Part shown: one piece after another, positions 26,470-35,171 of the stretch
How the letters are laid out: every line of letters starts with the position of its first letter
How positions within the stretch are numbered: the first letter of the stretch is position 1
Assembly (NCBI GenBank): GCA_002686195.1
Contig: NZAS01000112.1
Coordinates: 12,126 to 76,125, forward strand
DNA from: Candidatus Pacearchaeota archaeon
GTDB lineage: Archaea; Nanoarchaeota; Nanoarchaeia; Pacearchaeales; GW2011-AR1
DNA length: 64,000 nt
Direction: 5' to 3'
Program-made: the position numbers and the translations under genes
Notes under the pieces: generated by a model
What the model saw: only the letters and a program-made list of their open reading frames with translations
Database searches by the model: none
What the model was told of the DNA's origin: nothing

Positions 26470-27792
26470 TCATCTATTATTGGCTCTTTGTTGCGATTTT
26501 ATAAACTTTATTACTTTATCTTTTGTTATATTTGGATCATTAAACCATAATTCACGTTGAAGTGATATTAACTTTCCAATTTCTACACCAGGTCGTAAGT
26601 TGAATAATTGCATTAACTCGTTTCCATCAAAGAATATTGTAGGTTGTTTTCCAAAATCTTTTAATGATTTGATTATATTACGTAATGATGAATCTATTAC
26701 GTAAAGTACTTCTATATGTTTTAATACGTTATTTTTATTTAGAAAAGCGCCAACTTTTAAAGCCACATTTTTAGCGCTATTTGCTTTAAGTACTTGAATG
26801 GCATTAGCAAGCGCAGTTATGCGCTTAATTTCTTCATTTGATAACTTTAATTTTTTCAAATTGCTTTTAATAATGTTAACATCAAGATTATGCATTATAA
26901 GTGTAAGCATTTCTATAAAATCAAAGTTACCTTTCTGTTTTTCTGCAATCGTAATTGTATCTTTTTTCTTTTGAGATAATTCTGGTATTATATATTGCAT
27001 TAAATTATTATTGAAAAGTAGTTCTAATGCATATGCTGCGTTTTTATTAACAAGCATTTTTTCAAATTCATCACGTATACGCTCAAATGATATGTTTGTT
27101 AATTCGTTAGCTTTCTTTTTTATTATACTTTCTAACACATTATCTATTTTGTATTTATATTTAGAAGCAAATCTTATTGCACGTAAAATCCTTAAAGGAT
27201 CTTCAGTTAAAATAACTTCAGGTGTAGATGTTGTGCGTATGATACCACTTCTTATGTCTTTTAAACCTTTCCCGGTTAAATCTAATATTTTACCTGTTGT
27301 TAAATCTTTAACTAAAGAATTGATTGTTAGATCTCTTCGCATAACATCTTGATTTATCGTGCCAAAACCAACTTGTGGTTTACGGCTACCAGGTTCATAT
27401 ATTTCTGTTCTTGTGACAACAGCTTCTATATCAACACCTGTTAAGTCTATGTTATTGTATACTACGCCACGCAAATCAATTTTTGCAGTACCAAAATTTG
27501 GAAAAACAACCGGGTTAGATCCTTGCTTAAAAATATTCAAGTATTTTGCTAAATATTCAGCAAACTCTATTCCACCTTTTGGAAGGTCTATAACTATATC
27601 TAAATCTTTAGGTTCTTTACCCATTACTTGATCACGAACTGCTCCTCCCACCAAAAAAACATGACTACGATATTTGTCTGAACTTTTTACAATTTTAGTT
27701 AATAATTCAAGAGCTGCAGTAATTTGCTCTTTTGTAGGTTGGATTGCTTCTGTTATAACTTGTGATATATATTTTCGTAAGAGTAATTGCAT
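26470..27792 (-). CDS. cca: CCA-adding tRNA nucleotidyltransferase
   Basis: 440 residues of the class II CCA enzyme/poly(A) polymerase family. Near the N-terminus HVFLVGGAVRDQVMG and PKDLDIVID supply the nucleotidyltransferase metal site (GGxxRD, DxD); RRDLTINSLVKD and EDPLRILRAIRFASKY are the following conserved blocks. It adds CCA to tRNA 3' ends. This fits the phage tRNAs in this window, which do not encode CCA. It could also serve host tRNAs damaged during infection. Confidence 0.9.
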   Translation of the reverse strand: MQLLLRKYISQVITEAIQPTKEQITAALELLTKIVKSSDKYRSHVFLVGGAVRDQVMGKEPKDLDIVIDLPKGGIEFAEYLAKYLNIFKQGSNPVVFPNFGTAKIDLRGVVYNNIDLTGVDIEAVVTRTEIYEPGSRKPQVGFGTINQDVMRRDLTINSLVKDLTTGKILDLTGKGLKDIRSGIIRTTSTPEVILTEDPLRILRAIRFASKYKYKIDNVLESIIKKKANELTNISFERIRDEFEKMLVNKNAAYALELLFNNNLMQYIIPELSQKKKDTITIAEKQKGNFDFIEMLTLIMHNLDVNIIKSNLKKLKLSNEEIKRITALANAIQVLKANSAKNVALKVGAFLNKNNVLKHIEVLYVIDSSLRNIIKSLKDFGKQPTIFFDGNELMQLFNLRPGVEIGKLISLQRELWFNDPNITKDKVIKFIKSQQRANNR

Positions 27793-27810
27793 ATTATATA
27801 TATGTACATT

Positions 27811-28356
27811 TTACTTGTTGTTCTTTTTCTTCATTCTAGCTATTTTCTTTTTCACTCTTATAAGTTTATCATTAGCAATTTTCTTACCAAGATTGCTAAT
27901 TTTGTCAAAAAATGTAATACCATTGATATGATCAATTTCATGTTGAAGACAGACAGCTAATAAACCAGATGCTTCAAATTCTATCTCATTTTCATGAATA
28001 TTTAATGCTTTAACAACGACATTTGATGCACGAACAACACTGATGGTAATTTCTGGAAATGATAAGCAACCTTCTTTAACAATAATATCATTATGTGATT
28101 CACTAATTACTGGATTGCATAATATGTGTAATGTTGATTCGTTAAACAAATATCCTGTGTCTGCAACTATTACACGCTTTAAAACATTAACTTGATTTGC
28201 CGCTAATCCGATTCCTCTACTGCGATACATTGTTTCTGACATATTATTTGTCAACGCTATAATTTCATCTGTTATATTTGTAATTACTTCAGCAGGTGTA
28301 TTAAGCGACTTACTAGGAAATATTTCAATTTTTAATTCTGACATTTTTTTGCTCAC
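27811..28356 (-). CDS. def: Peptide deformylase
   Basis: 181 residues with all three deformylase motifs: RGIGLAANQV (GxGxAAxQ), EGCLSFP (EGCLS, metal-binding Cys) and LQHEIDHINGI (QHExDH, metal-binding His residues and catalytic Glu). It removes the formyl group from new proteins. Phage deformylases are known, especially in marine phages. The C-terminus ends in a lysine-rich tail. Confidence 0.95.
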   Translation of the reverse strand: MSKKMSELKIEIFPSKSLNTPAEVITNITDEIIALTNNMSETMYRSRGIGLAANQVNVLKRVIVADTGYLFNESTLHILCNPVISESHNDIIVKEGCLSFPEITISVVRASNVVVKALNIHENEIEFEASGLLAVCLQHEIDHINGITFFDKISNLGKKIANDKLIRVKKKIARMKKKNNK

Positions 28357-28589
28357 AACATAAAAGAATTATTATCACGTAACATAATGTACTTATCGGC
28401 AATTAATGTAAAATATTTTTGTAATGTATCACGTGTAGTATCTTGTGTATATAATACATTACCAAATTCTAAATTATCAATTGCAAACATATGAATACTA
28501 TCAACATTTATATTCATGATAACATATATTCTATTTTTATATTTATTTTCTTGCCACACTTGATTTTTTTTGATATCAATGTATTTCAT
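28353..28589 (-). CDS. Hypothetical protein
   Basis: 78 residues, beta-rich, beginning MKYIDIKKNQVWQEN, a start seen in small phage proteins of unknown function. It overlaps the deformylase gene by 4 nt. No motif. Confidence 0.5.
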   Translation of the reverse strand: MKYIDIKKNQVWQENKYKNRIYVIMNINVDSIHMFAIDNLEFGNVLYTQDTTRDTLQKYFTLIADKYIMLRDNNSFML

Positions 28590-28602
28590 AATTATCGATC
28601 TT

Positions 28603-29097
28603 TTATGTTAATTTTGCATTTGCTATTAGTTTGCTACTTGATTGTACTTTTCCACCAACGCCAACGTTAAACATCATTTTACAACCAATCTTAATACATG
28701 TATCCCATTCGGGAATATTATCTGGAAATCTATCTCCACCTTTCACAAAAACATCTGGTTTAAATAATTCTAATGCTTTACAAACTGTTTGTGTATCGTC
28801 ATTCCACTTTACTGCAAAATCAACACCTACAATTGATGCAACTATTTCTATACGCTCATCAATATTCATAAAAGGCGCGCCCTTTTTACGTTTTAAAAAT
28901 TCATCACCGTTTACTAAAACTGCTATGATATCATTTGGAAATAAAGTTCTACTTTCTTGTATGCAACGTATATGCCCAATATGGATTGGATCAAAACCAC
29001 CTGATGTCATTATCAATAACTTATTCTTTTTTCTTTCACTGTTGATATCATCATATAATTTTTTTAGTTGCCATTCAGTGATGTCTTTACATTTCAT
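28603..29097 (-). CDS. RfaE/HldE C-domain-like nucleotidylyltransferase
   Basis: 164 residues. TSGGFDPIHIGHIRCIQE is the GxFDxxHxGH motif of the cytidylyltransferase-like fold; VLVNGDEFLKRKKG and VFVKGGDRF are typical of the adenylyltransferase half of HldE (ADP-heptose synthesis). In bacteria it adenylates heptose 1-phosphate. A phage version could make an activated sugar for the glycosyltransferases at the left end or change lipopolysaccharide; both are inference. Confidence 0.75.
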   Translation of the reverse strand: MKCKDITEWQLKKLYDDINSERKKNKLLIMTSGGFDPIHIGHIRCIQESRTLFPNDIIAVLVNGDEFLKRKKGAPFMNIDERIEIVASIVGVDFAVKWNDDTQTVCKALELFKPDVFVKGGDRFPDNIPEWDTCIKIGCKMMFNVGVGGKVQSSSKLIANAKLT

Positions 29098-29112
29098 GTT
29101 TTCTCTTATTTA

Positions 29113-29352
29113 TTAAGCACGTTTACATGACACACATACTATATATTTACAATAATCATTATTTTGTGTGTATAAAGAAACGTTAATTGTTTTTATTGCT
29201 TTATGTAATGAAGGTAATTCACCATTGCTCATCCAGCATACTTTACACGCTTCACAGAAGATACTGTAATCAAGATCATCATCAAACTTATATGATTTAA
29301 AATGTGATGCAATATTCTCACCGTCAACTGGTCTACAAATCATGCTTCTCAA
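29113..29352 (-). CDS. Hypothetical protein with cysteine pairs
   Basis: 79 residues with FCEACKVCW in the middle and VCVSCK at the end, two CxxC-type pairs that could bind zinc. The fold is unknown. Confidence 0.5.
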   Translation of the reverse strand: MRSMICRPVDGENIASHFKSYKFDDDLDYSIFCEACKVCWMSNGELPSLHKAIKTINVSLYTQNNDYCKYIVCVSCKRA

Positions 29353-29367
29353 AGTTTAATTAGTGAA

Positions 29368-29913
29368 TTACTTTTGATCATTTAAATTATTGTTTTCTTC
29401 AAGATCTACGCTAGATAATTCTGTATCAGTTTTTCTACTATCAAATTCATCAACATCAAAAATTATATTTTCATTAGTATTTATTGTAATTGGTTCTTTA
29501 TTAAGTTCACCCGTTAACAATAATATTTCAAATTCTTCTGGGGATAGTGCATTAACATCAAATTCGTCTTCTATAGAAAGATCTTTCTTGACATTAACTT
29601 GATGATGGTTTGATGGGAAGAAACCTACTAAGAAACGTTTATTAACTAACTTAATACGTTTTCTAAGCGCATTAAGCATAACATGTGTCAATTTCTCAGT
29701 ATTTTCACTACTCTCTTTGACAAAAACTATTTTTGTTTCTTTTGAAATTTCATAGAATGAGTATGACAAATTATTTAATCGCTTTAATTTAATAGCTTCT
29801 TCTTCAACAATACGCTTTGTCATGTCACGTTGAAGTTTTAATGATGCTTGTTTATTACGTCTAAGTGGTTGTTTTTTTGTAGTAGCCACTTTTAATGTGT
29901 TAGTGTTTGTCAT
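29368..29913 (-). CDS. Hypothetical protein, basic N-terminus and acidic C-terminus
   Basis: 181 residues: the first 50 are rich in Lys/Arg, the last 70 rich in Asp/Glu/Asn. Such charge-split proteins occur among phage assembly factors, but no family is recognised. Confidence 0.45.
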   Translation of the reverse strand: MTNTNTLKVATTKKQPLRRNKQASLKLQRDMTKRIVEEEAIKLKRLNNLSYSFYEISKETKIVFVKESSENTEKLTHVMLNALRKRIKLVNKRFLVGFFPSNHHQVNVKKDLSIEDEFDVNALSPEEFEILLLTGELNKEPITINTNENIIFDVDEFDSRKTDTELSSVDLEENNNLNDQK

Positions 29914-29930
29914 ATTATAATTATCTTATT

Positions 29931-30092
29931 TTATAGTATAGTAACATCGTTTATTGAGAATTTACTTGGTCGACCCCGTCTACAAGTTTTTTTCTCTAAG
30001 TCAATAACAAATGATCCCCAAACAAAGTTATTTTCAATTTTCGTTACTTTGTAAGTTAACTCATTTATTTGTATTAACGTACCTTTTTTCAT
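29931..30092 (-). CDS. Small protein with AT-hook motif
   Basis: A 53-residue frame from ATG 30092 with a strong AAGGAG ribosome-binding site. It begins MKKGTLIQINELTYKV and contains CRRGRPSKF, an AT-hook core (RGRP flanked by basic residues) that binds the minor groove of AT-rich DNA. A promoter copy lies just upstream. A regulatory DNA-binding role is likely but the target is unknown. Confidence 0.6.
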   Translation of the reverse strand: MKKGTLIQINELTYKVTKIENNFVWGSFVIDLEKKTCRRGRPSKFSINDVTIL

Positions 30093-30110
30093 TTTTTCTC
30101 CTTTTATTTT

Positions 30111-30138
30111 ATAATAATACTATTTCTGTTAATGTTCT
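30111..30138 (-). promoter_or_regulatory. Phage promoter (variant -35)
   Basis: AGAACA, then 16 nt, then TATTAT on the minus strand, at the exact spacing of the TGAAACA promoter set. It overlaps the end of the exonuclease gene and lies 19 nt upstream of the AT-hook gene. Confidence 0.45.
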
Positions 30139-30692
30139 ACATTATATGCTTTATAATATTCTATTACAAGTTTTAATATTTTTGCTTCTACTCTAACATC
30201 ATCTAATGCATCATGTGCATTTATACGATTTATACCGAAATAATCACAAACATATGTTAATCCATGAACTTTTTCTTTTGGAAGTTCAATGTTATTAACA
30301 AGAAAGTAGGGATATGTAAAGCTCCATAATTCTATTATCTTATGAAGATTGTTTATTCCACGTTGTGTGAATCTTCGCAATACTTCAATATCAAATATAT
30401 TCCATGAAGATAAACGTAATACGTCTAAATCAAAGTTTTCACTAAACTCATTAAATACTTTGGTATGTTTTTCACCAGCCTTCAATAAGAAATTTCTATT
30501 TAAACCGTGGACATTTGCTGCTGCTATTTCCCAGTCATCTGTATGAGGTTTTATAAGTGTACAATATTCTTCTTTAATATCTAATGTGTCTTTGTCAATG
30601 AGTGCAGCTGCTAATTGTAGTGGGTCACATTTTTGTGGATTGTTTGAACTCATCTCCATATCAATTAAAAGTATATCATTACAAAATATCAA
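30129..30692 (-). CDS. DEDDh 3'-5' exonuclease (DnaQ/RNase T fold)
   Basis: 187 residues. LLIDMEMSS gives the first acidic pair (DxE), a middle Asp lies in NIFDIEVL, and HDALDDVR near the C-terminus is the Exo III HxxxxD motif. It should degrade DNA or RNA from the 3' end. As it stands alone it could act as an oligoribonuclease, a tRNA 3'-trimming enzyme or a nucleotide-scavenging nuclease. A second exonuclease of the fold is at 39521-40096. Confidence 0.8.
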   Translation of the reverse strand: MIFCNDILLIDMEMSSNNPQKCDPLQLAAALIDKDTLDIKEEYCTLIKPHTDDWEIAAANVHGLNRNFLLKAGEKHTKVFNEFSENFDLDVLRLSSWNIFDIEVLRRFTQRGINNLHKIIELWSFTYPYFLVNNIELPKEKVHGLTYVCDYFGINRINAHDALDDVRVEAKILKLVIEYYKAYNVEH

Positions 30693-31057
30693 TTGTAGTG
30701 CTCATGTTCATTCATATGAATTTGTTGTGCACGATATTTTATATGTGCAACAATAAGTTTCTTAATTGCATTAAATTGTGCATCAGAAACATCTTGAATA
30801 TTTGTTCTTAATAATGCTTCTAAAGAATCTTGTGAATCGATTATTGATTTATCATACTCAGTAAACTTAATTATATCAACTAATTTATCAATCGATGATG
30901 TTAATAATTCTTGTGCAAGGTTTTCATCCCAGTCACAAGCTTCAACAAGCTCCATAAAGTTAGAAAACGATAGCGCAACATCTGCAAAAAAATCATCATC
31001 TACATTAAGAAGATTTTTTTTTGGGACGTCCTCTTTTTTTCTTTTGGGGTTGTTCAT
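30689..31057 (-). CDS. Hypothetical protein
   Basis: 122 residues, mostly helical and acidic after a basic start. It overlaps the AT-hook gene upstream by 53 nt; a later Met would remove the overlap but has no better ribosome-binding site. No family recognised. Its stop overlaps the exonuclease start (4 nt). Confidence 0.5.
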   Translation of the reverse strand: MNNPKRKKEDVPKKNLLNVDDDFFADVALSFSNFMELVEACDWDENLAQELLTSSIDKLVDIIKFTEYDKSIIDSQDSLEALLRTNIQDVSDAQFNAIKKLIVAHIKYRAQQIHMNEHEHYN

Positions 31058-31373
31058 CTTCTTTTTTTACTTTTGCTTTTTTTACTTTTTCTAATGCTAG
31101 AACTTTCAACCAATCTTCATCGAGCTTCATGTCAACTTCTATAAAAGAATAATTCACGCCATAGCGCATATATTGGACATTTAAAGTTTCTGATTTTTTA
31201 TCCATAATAACTTTTACAAGTTTACATGTTACGTTACCATCATTATCACGTTTAATAGGTATTATAATACGTATATCTGATTTTTTTTTATTTAAATATG
31301 GGCCCTCTCTATATGCTTGCCAGAGTTCTATTTCATTTGTTTGTAACAATTTACTTTCTCTTTTTTTAGCCAT
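31005..31373 (-). CDS. Hypothetical protein with C-terminal AT-hook
   Basis: 122 residues. The body is beta-rich and unassigned; the last 15 residues, QKKKRGRPKKKSS, form a classical AT-hook. This is the second AT-hook protein within about 1.5 kb, which suggests binding to the AT-rich phage genome or host nucleoid. Confidence 0.55.
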   Translation of the reverse strand: MAKKRESKLLQTNEIELWQAYREGPYLNKKKSDIRIIIPIKRDNDGNVTCKLVKVIMDKKSETLNVQYMRYGVNYSFIEVDMKLDEDWLKVLALEKVKKAKVKKEDEQPQKKKRGRPKKKSS

Positions 31374-31393
31374 ATTTGTTATATTTATATGAT

Positions 31394-31738
31394 TTACGTT
31401 TTGTTATTCAAAAGTTCTTGTAATTGAAGCCACATATTCGGTTTATTTTCAATAGCTATATTAACCATTTTTTGTAACCATGATGGTATACTAGAAACTT
31501 TTTTATATTTTTTTCTTTTTTTACTTATTTTTTCATTTGCATCTCGTAAAGATGAGATAGAAACAAACTGAACACTTCCTTTATTACCGAACCCAGGTAT
31601 TCTGCCATAAGCAGATTTATATAAGTCAATTGATTCTTCGACTTTATAAACAAGATAATATTTATGTGAATTCTTAGTATTATCATGACATTCGCCATAA
31701 AACTTAATATCACATTCTTTAATTTTTATTTTTGTCAT
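31394..31738 (-). CDS. Hypothetical protein
   Basis: 114 residues from ATG 31738 (MTKIKIKECDIKF). A longer frame begins inside the upstream gene and is disfavoured because of the large overlap. A strongly basic stretch (about residues 75-90) is followed by a helical end. Function unknown. Confidence 0.5.
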   Translation of the reverse strand: MTKIKIKECDIKFYGECHDNTKNSHKYYLVYKVEESIDLYKSAYGRIPGFGNKGSVQFVSISSLRDANEKISKKRKKYKKVSSIPSWLQKMVNIAIENKPNMWLQLQELLNNKT

Positions 31739-31742
31739 TGAA

Positions 31743-32435
31743 TTATTTTTGTTTATAGTGATATAGTGATTTAAATCTATCTTGTTTTTTCCAACCATAA
31801 CCATACACATACTTCATAGGGTTACCTGCTTTACAAGATGCAATCACAGTATTATTTATAATTTTCTTAACATTAGATGTTGTAAGTGATGCAATATTTG
31901 AGTACATCAACTTTGATGGTATCTTCTTGAAAGAAATAAAAATTTCATTGACAATTCCAACAGGCGCACTTAATACAATGCGTTTTAATTCATTTACATC
32001 AATTGATTTAAATAAAGTATCAAATTTTTCACCGCAAAAATACTTATGACCCCAAACGTGATAACCATGTACTGCAGTGTCTATTGTTCGTAATCCAGGA
32101 ACAAATAAAATGGCAATCAAATATTGATAAAACTTTAATCGTGCTTCATCATTAGCAACAATAATTTTTTCTACAGAAGAAGAAGAATGTAATATATCTG
32201 GCGCAAATAATGTGCATTCAAGATTTGCAAGTTGTTCTGCATAACGTGCAAATGTTTGAGTACGTCTTTTAGACCAGATAATATTGTGAATATCTATAAT
32301 GTCTTCTGTGCGTAACGCCATAAACCACAAAGGATATTTGTTTACCCAAGTAGGTGTTGCAATTTCTGTTGTTCGTAATGTTCTTGCAACGAGAAGAGCT
32401 TTATCAATATCAAATTTCATTTTGTTATTTAGCAT
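31743..32435 (-). CDS. Protein related to 35168-35806, MoxR-cassette partner
   Basis: 230 residues. The segment TWVNKYPLWFMALRTEDI near residue 30 resembles PWVKKNPLFFTALADTDL of the protein at 35168-35806, and both are helical with a similar length, so they look like distant paralogues. They flank the MoxR ATPase and the VWA/peptidase protein. The family is not recognised; HEAT/TROVE-like helical repeats are one possibility. It overlaps the MoxR gene by 11 nt. Confidence 0.55.
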   Translation of the reverse strand: MLNNKMKFDIDKALLVARTLRTTEIATPTWVNKYPLWFMALRTEDIIDIHNIIWSKRRTQTFARYAEQLANLECTLFAPDILHSSSSVEKIIVANDEARLKFYQYLIAILFVPGLRTIDTAVHGYHVWGHKYFCGEKFDTLFKSIDVNELKRIVLSAPVGIVNEIFISFKKIPSKLMYSNIASLTTSNVKKIINNTVIASCKAGNPMKYVYGYGWKKQDRFKSLYHYKQK

Positions 32436-33222
32436 CTTCCCAAACTGATTGAATGATTTTGTTCATCTTATTTTTGATAATTTTTGGATTACCAACATCA
32501 AGACCTTTGATTTTAGCTTTATTATTACTTTGTTTTAAATATGTATCTAAAAGACTTAGTGCATTTTTACCAATCGCATCACCAGCCGCATCTAATACAC
32601 TAATACCAGTGTCGTAACACATACCCAAGTATTCAAGTCTACGTGGTGTTACTTTTTCTTTATCATCTTGACCTAATTGATTCCACCAATTATAAATAAA
32701 CTCTGCGGTTTCATTTTTCATTTTTGTCTTTAAAAAATCAACACAAGGTGTTGGTGCTAATTCAATATGAACATGAAATCTATCACGCAATGCAGGATCT
32801 AAATCATCCACCTGATATTCTTCGGTTGGTGGATTGATTGCCGCCCATACCATTTTTAGTTTAGGTAGTTTAACACCGTTAATACGTTTAAATTGAATCA
32901 ATTCGAGGATTGAGTTTCTAACTTTAAGATGCGCTCTATTGAGCTCATCAAAGAATAGAAATTCCATGTTGAAAATATCATCGCGCTGTGCAAATCTAAG
33001 ACGTCCAGTGTCTTTGTCTGGATATGGAACACCAACTAAATCAATATATGGATCCATTGTTGAGGCACTCCAATATCCTAAATTGAGATTTAATTCTTGT
33101 GCAATTTCTTGTACCATATATGTTTTACCAATACCATGTGAACCAACAATAATTGCGTTAAATTCACCCACAGCAGTATTAAGTAATACTGTTTTAGCAT
33201 CTTTATAATTTAATCTTCGCAT
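32425..33222 (-). CDS. MoxR-type AAA+ ATPase
   Basis: 265 residues. Walker A is VGSHGIGKTYM, Walker B is EFLFFDELNRA, followed by WAAINPPTEEY (sensor 1) and LRDRFHVHIEL (arginine-finger region), the usual MoxR order. MoxR ATPases typically work with VWA-domain proteins to remodel or activate metal-loaded targets; a VWA protein is encoded directly upstream on the same strand, so the two are likely partners. It has its own promoter copy at 33270-33298. Confidence 0.85.
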   Translation of the reverse strand: MRRLNYKDAKTVLLNTAVGEFNAIIVGSHGIGKTYMVQEIAQELNLNLGYWSASTMDPYIDLVGVPYPDKDTGRLRFAQRDDIFNMEFLFFDELNRAHLKVRNSILELIQFKRINGVKLPKLKMVWAAINPPTEEYQVDDLDPALRDRFHVHIELAPTPCVDFLKTKMKNETAEFIYNWWNQLGQDDKEKVTPRRLEYLGMCYDTGISVLDAAGDAIGKNALSLLDTYLKQSNNKAKIKGLDVGNPKIIKNKMNKIIQSVWEDAK

Positions 33223-33269
33223 TATTTATCCGCGTTAATTTGTTAATCAATATTATTTCTGCTATTATT

Positions 33270-33298
33270 ATTATATAATATTTTTAATAAATGTTTCA
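33270..33298 (-). promoter_or_regulatory. Phage promoter (TGAAACA type)
   Basis: TGAAACA, 16 nt after GAAACA, then TATAAT on the minus strand. It overlaps the last codons of the VWA/peptidase gene and fires towards the MoxR gene 48 nt downstream. Confidence 0.7.
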
Positions 33299-34990
33299 TA
33301 CACCACCTAGTATTCTAGCAAATTTAGAAAATCCAAAATATTTTGCCTTCTTCCAATCATTGTTTTTAGTTGTTCCATAAGAACCCCATGCAGAAATTAA
33401 CTTATCTATGTTGACTGTACCATCCTTATGTTCGTAATATTGACAACGAATTACAAAGTTCCAATCTTGTGGATTATCTACTCTATAACGCCATGATGAT
33501 CCACCATCAGTAATAACCACAATTTTATCCGGATTATAATTATTTTCACGGATCCAATCACAAATAGAACTAAATTCAGTGCCGTAACCCACATGACCAT
33601 GTTTAATTTCATTTGTACTTCTATTAAGAGATACTTCAGCACAGCGATTTGCAAATGCTACTGTTTTGACATCAAACATATTTCTAGGAATACCACGATA
33701 GCAAGCAAAAAATAATTTCTTATCTTCAGAAGATACTGATCCAGAAACATCAAGAGCAACAAGGATTCTAAGCTGTGGTTCACCTTCTTCATGAGGTAAT
33801 CTATATTGTGTATCATAGCCCATAAGTACAGCTGGTTGACGGCGCCAAGTAAACTTGAGCTTTTCTTTTGTTGCTTTACCATCTTCTAAAATGGCACGCC
33901 AATTTGCCCTAACATTTGATAATTTATTAACATCAAAAATTGATCCAGCGCCAACAATATGATCGGCTGTTGTATAGAACTTCGGTTTGACACCACCATT
34001 ATCACTACCAGTTTCTATTTGAGAATCAGTAAATGAATCAGTATCAGATGTTCGGATATTATCATCTTCTTCTTCTTTATTTTCGTTTAAACTTTCTTCT
34101 TCATCTTTAGAATTTTCTTTATCTTCACTTTCTACTTTATTTTTTAGTTTATCTTTAAACTCGTTAGAGACATTTTTATCTACCCAATCACTTACAGTTT
34201 TTTGATCTGCATTTTTCCAATTACTATGATCATCAACCATCTCACCACCCATACCACTATGAGCATTAGGGCATGGCGTACTTTGTTGATCATTACTATC
34301 ATTTTTACTCTTGTGTGGGCAGTTCTCACCACCATCACAAGGTTCATTATTTTCTCCATCACCTGGTTGTTGCTGTTGCTCTTCAAAGCGTTTAAGCGTC
34401 CACTTAAAAACTTCATGAAGTGTTCGATCAGAACAATCAATACCACTACAAGTATTTAATGATCTACATCCAATCCCACCACATGACTTACATTTTTTTC
34501 CATCACACTTATCTAAAAGATCTCCACAACCGTAACCATTACATTTATCACAAAAATATTTCTTTCCGTAGAACCATGGTCCTTCTGGATAATTCTCTTC
34601 ATCTAACCAATCATTGATAATACAATCAGCGGCGACGTTAAAAGCACGCCACTTCTTTTTATATTCTTCGTTTGATTTTAAACGTAAGAGATGCTTAAGC
34701 ACCATATGTGATGTTTCGTGAGCAATCACAAATGCTATTTCTTCATCACTTAAAACATCAAAGAATAATGGGTTAAATTTAAATATAGGTTTAGTAATGC
34801 CAGGCATAAAACCAACACATGCTGTTGGTATACGTTTATCCCATTGAATGTTTAGAACGTTAATACTACGCATTGCTAATACAATTTGTCTATCTGAAAA
34901 AGATTTCCAAATATTTACAAGCCTTTGCATTCTAGCTTTTCGTTCGGCTTTAAGTGTTTTAGTAGATTTTTGTATTTGTTGTTCAGACAT
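33296..34990 (-). CDS. Metallopeptidase-like protein with zinc fingers and C-terminal VWA domain
   Basis: 564 residues. Residues about 60-130 contain AHETSHMVLKH, an HExxH zinc-peptidase motif. A Cys-rich region (about 145-190) has repeated CxxC/CxGxGC units like DnaJ-type zinc fingers. A long acidic, low-complexity linker follows. The C-terminal VWA domain starts at LVALDVSGSVSS, an intact MIDAS (DxSxS). The arrangement matches the VWA/DUF2201-type putative metallopeptidases that pair with MoxR ATPases. The biological target is unknown. Confidence 0.82.
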   Translation of the reverse strand: MSEQQIQKSTKTLKAERKARMQRLVNIWKSFSDRQIVLAMRSINVLNIQWDKRIPTACVGFMPGITKPIFKFNPLFFDVLSDEEIAFVIAHETSHMVLKHLLRLKSNEEYKKKWRAFNVAADCIINDWLDEENYPEGPWFYGKKYFCDKCNGYGCGDLLDKCDGKKCKSCGGIGCRSLNTCSGIDCSDRTLHEVFKWTLKRFEEQQQQPGDGENNEPCDGGENCPHKSKNDSNDQQSTPCPNAHSGMGGEMVDDHSNWKNADQKTVSDWVDKNVSNEFKDKLKNKVESEDKENSKDEEESLNENKEEEDDNIRTSDTDSFTDSQIETGSDNGGVKPKFYTTADHIVGAGSIFDVNKLSNVRANWRAILEDGKATKEKLKFTWRRQPAVLMGYDTQYRLPHEEGEPQLRILVALDVSGSVSSEDKKLFFACYRGIPRNMFDVKTVAFANRCAEVSLNRSTNEIKHGHVGYGTEFSSICDWIRENNYNPDKIVVITDGGSSWRYRVDNPQDWNFVIRCQYYEHKDGTVNIDKLISAWGSYGTTKNNDWKKAKYFGFSKFARILGGV

Positions 34991-35045
34991 AATTTACAAT
35001 ATTTTGTTATCTCTTTAAGGTTATTATTAAAACTTATTTCAAGTG

Positions 35046-35171
35046 TTAGAGTAACATAATTATTAAAACTATCATTATAATGATAGTGAGTAATGCACTT
35101 AGAATATAAGATACGCCTAGTATTAGCAATGTAATTATAGTGCTAATGAATTTAGTTAATAAATTGATCAA
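35046..35171 (-). CDS. Possible small membrane peptide (TTG start)
   Basis: A 41-codon frame from TTG 35171, overlapping the stop of the upstream gene, encodes an almost entirely hydrophobic peptide (INLLTKFISTIITLLIL onwards) that would span the membrane. No good ribosome-binding site is seen, and the start codon is weak, so this is tentative. Confidence 0.3.
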   Translation of the reverse strand: MINLLTKFISTIITLLILGVSYILSALLTIIIMIVLIIMLL

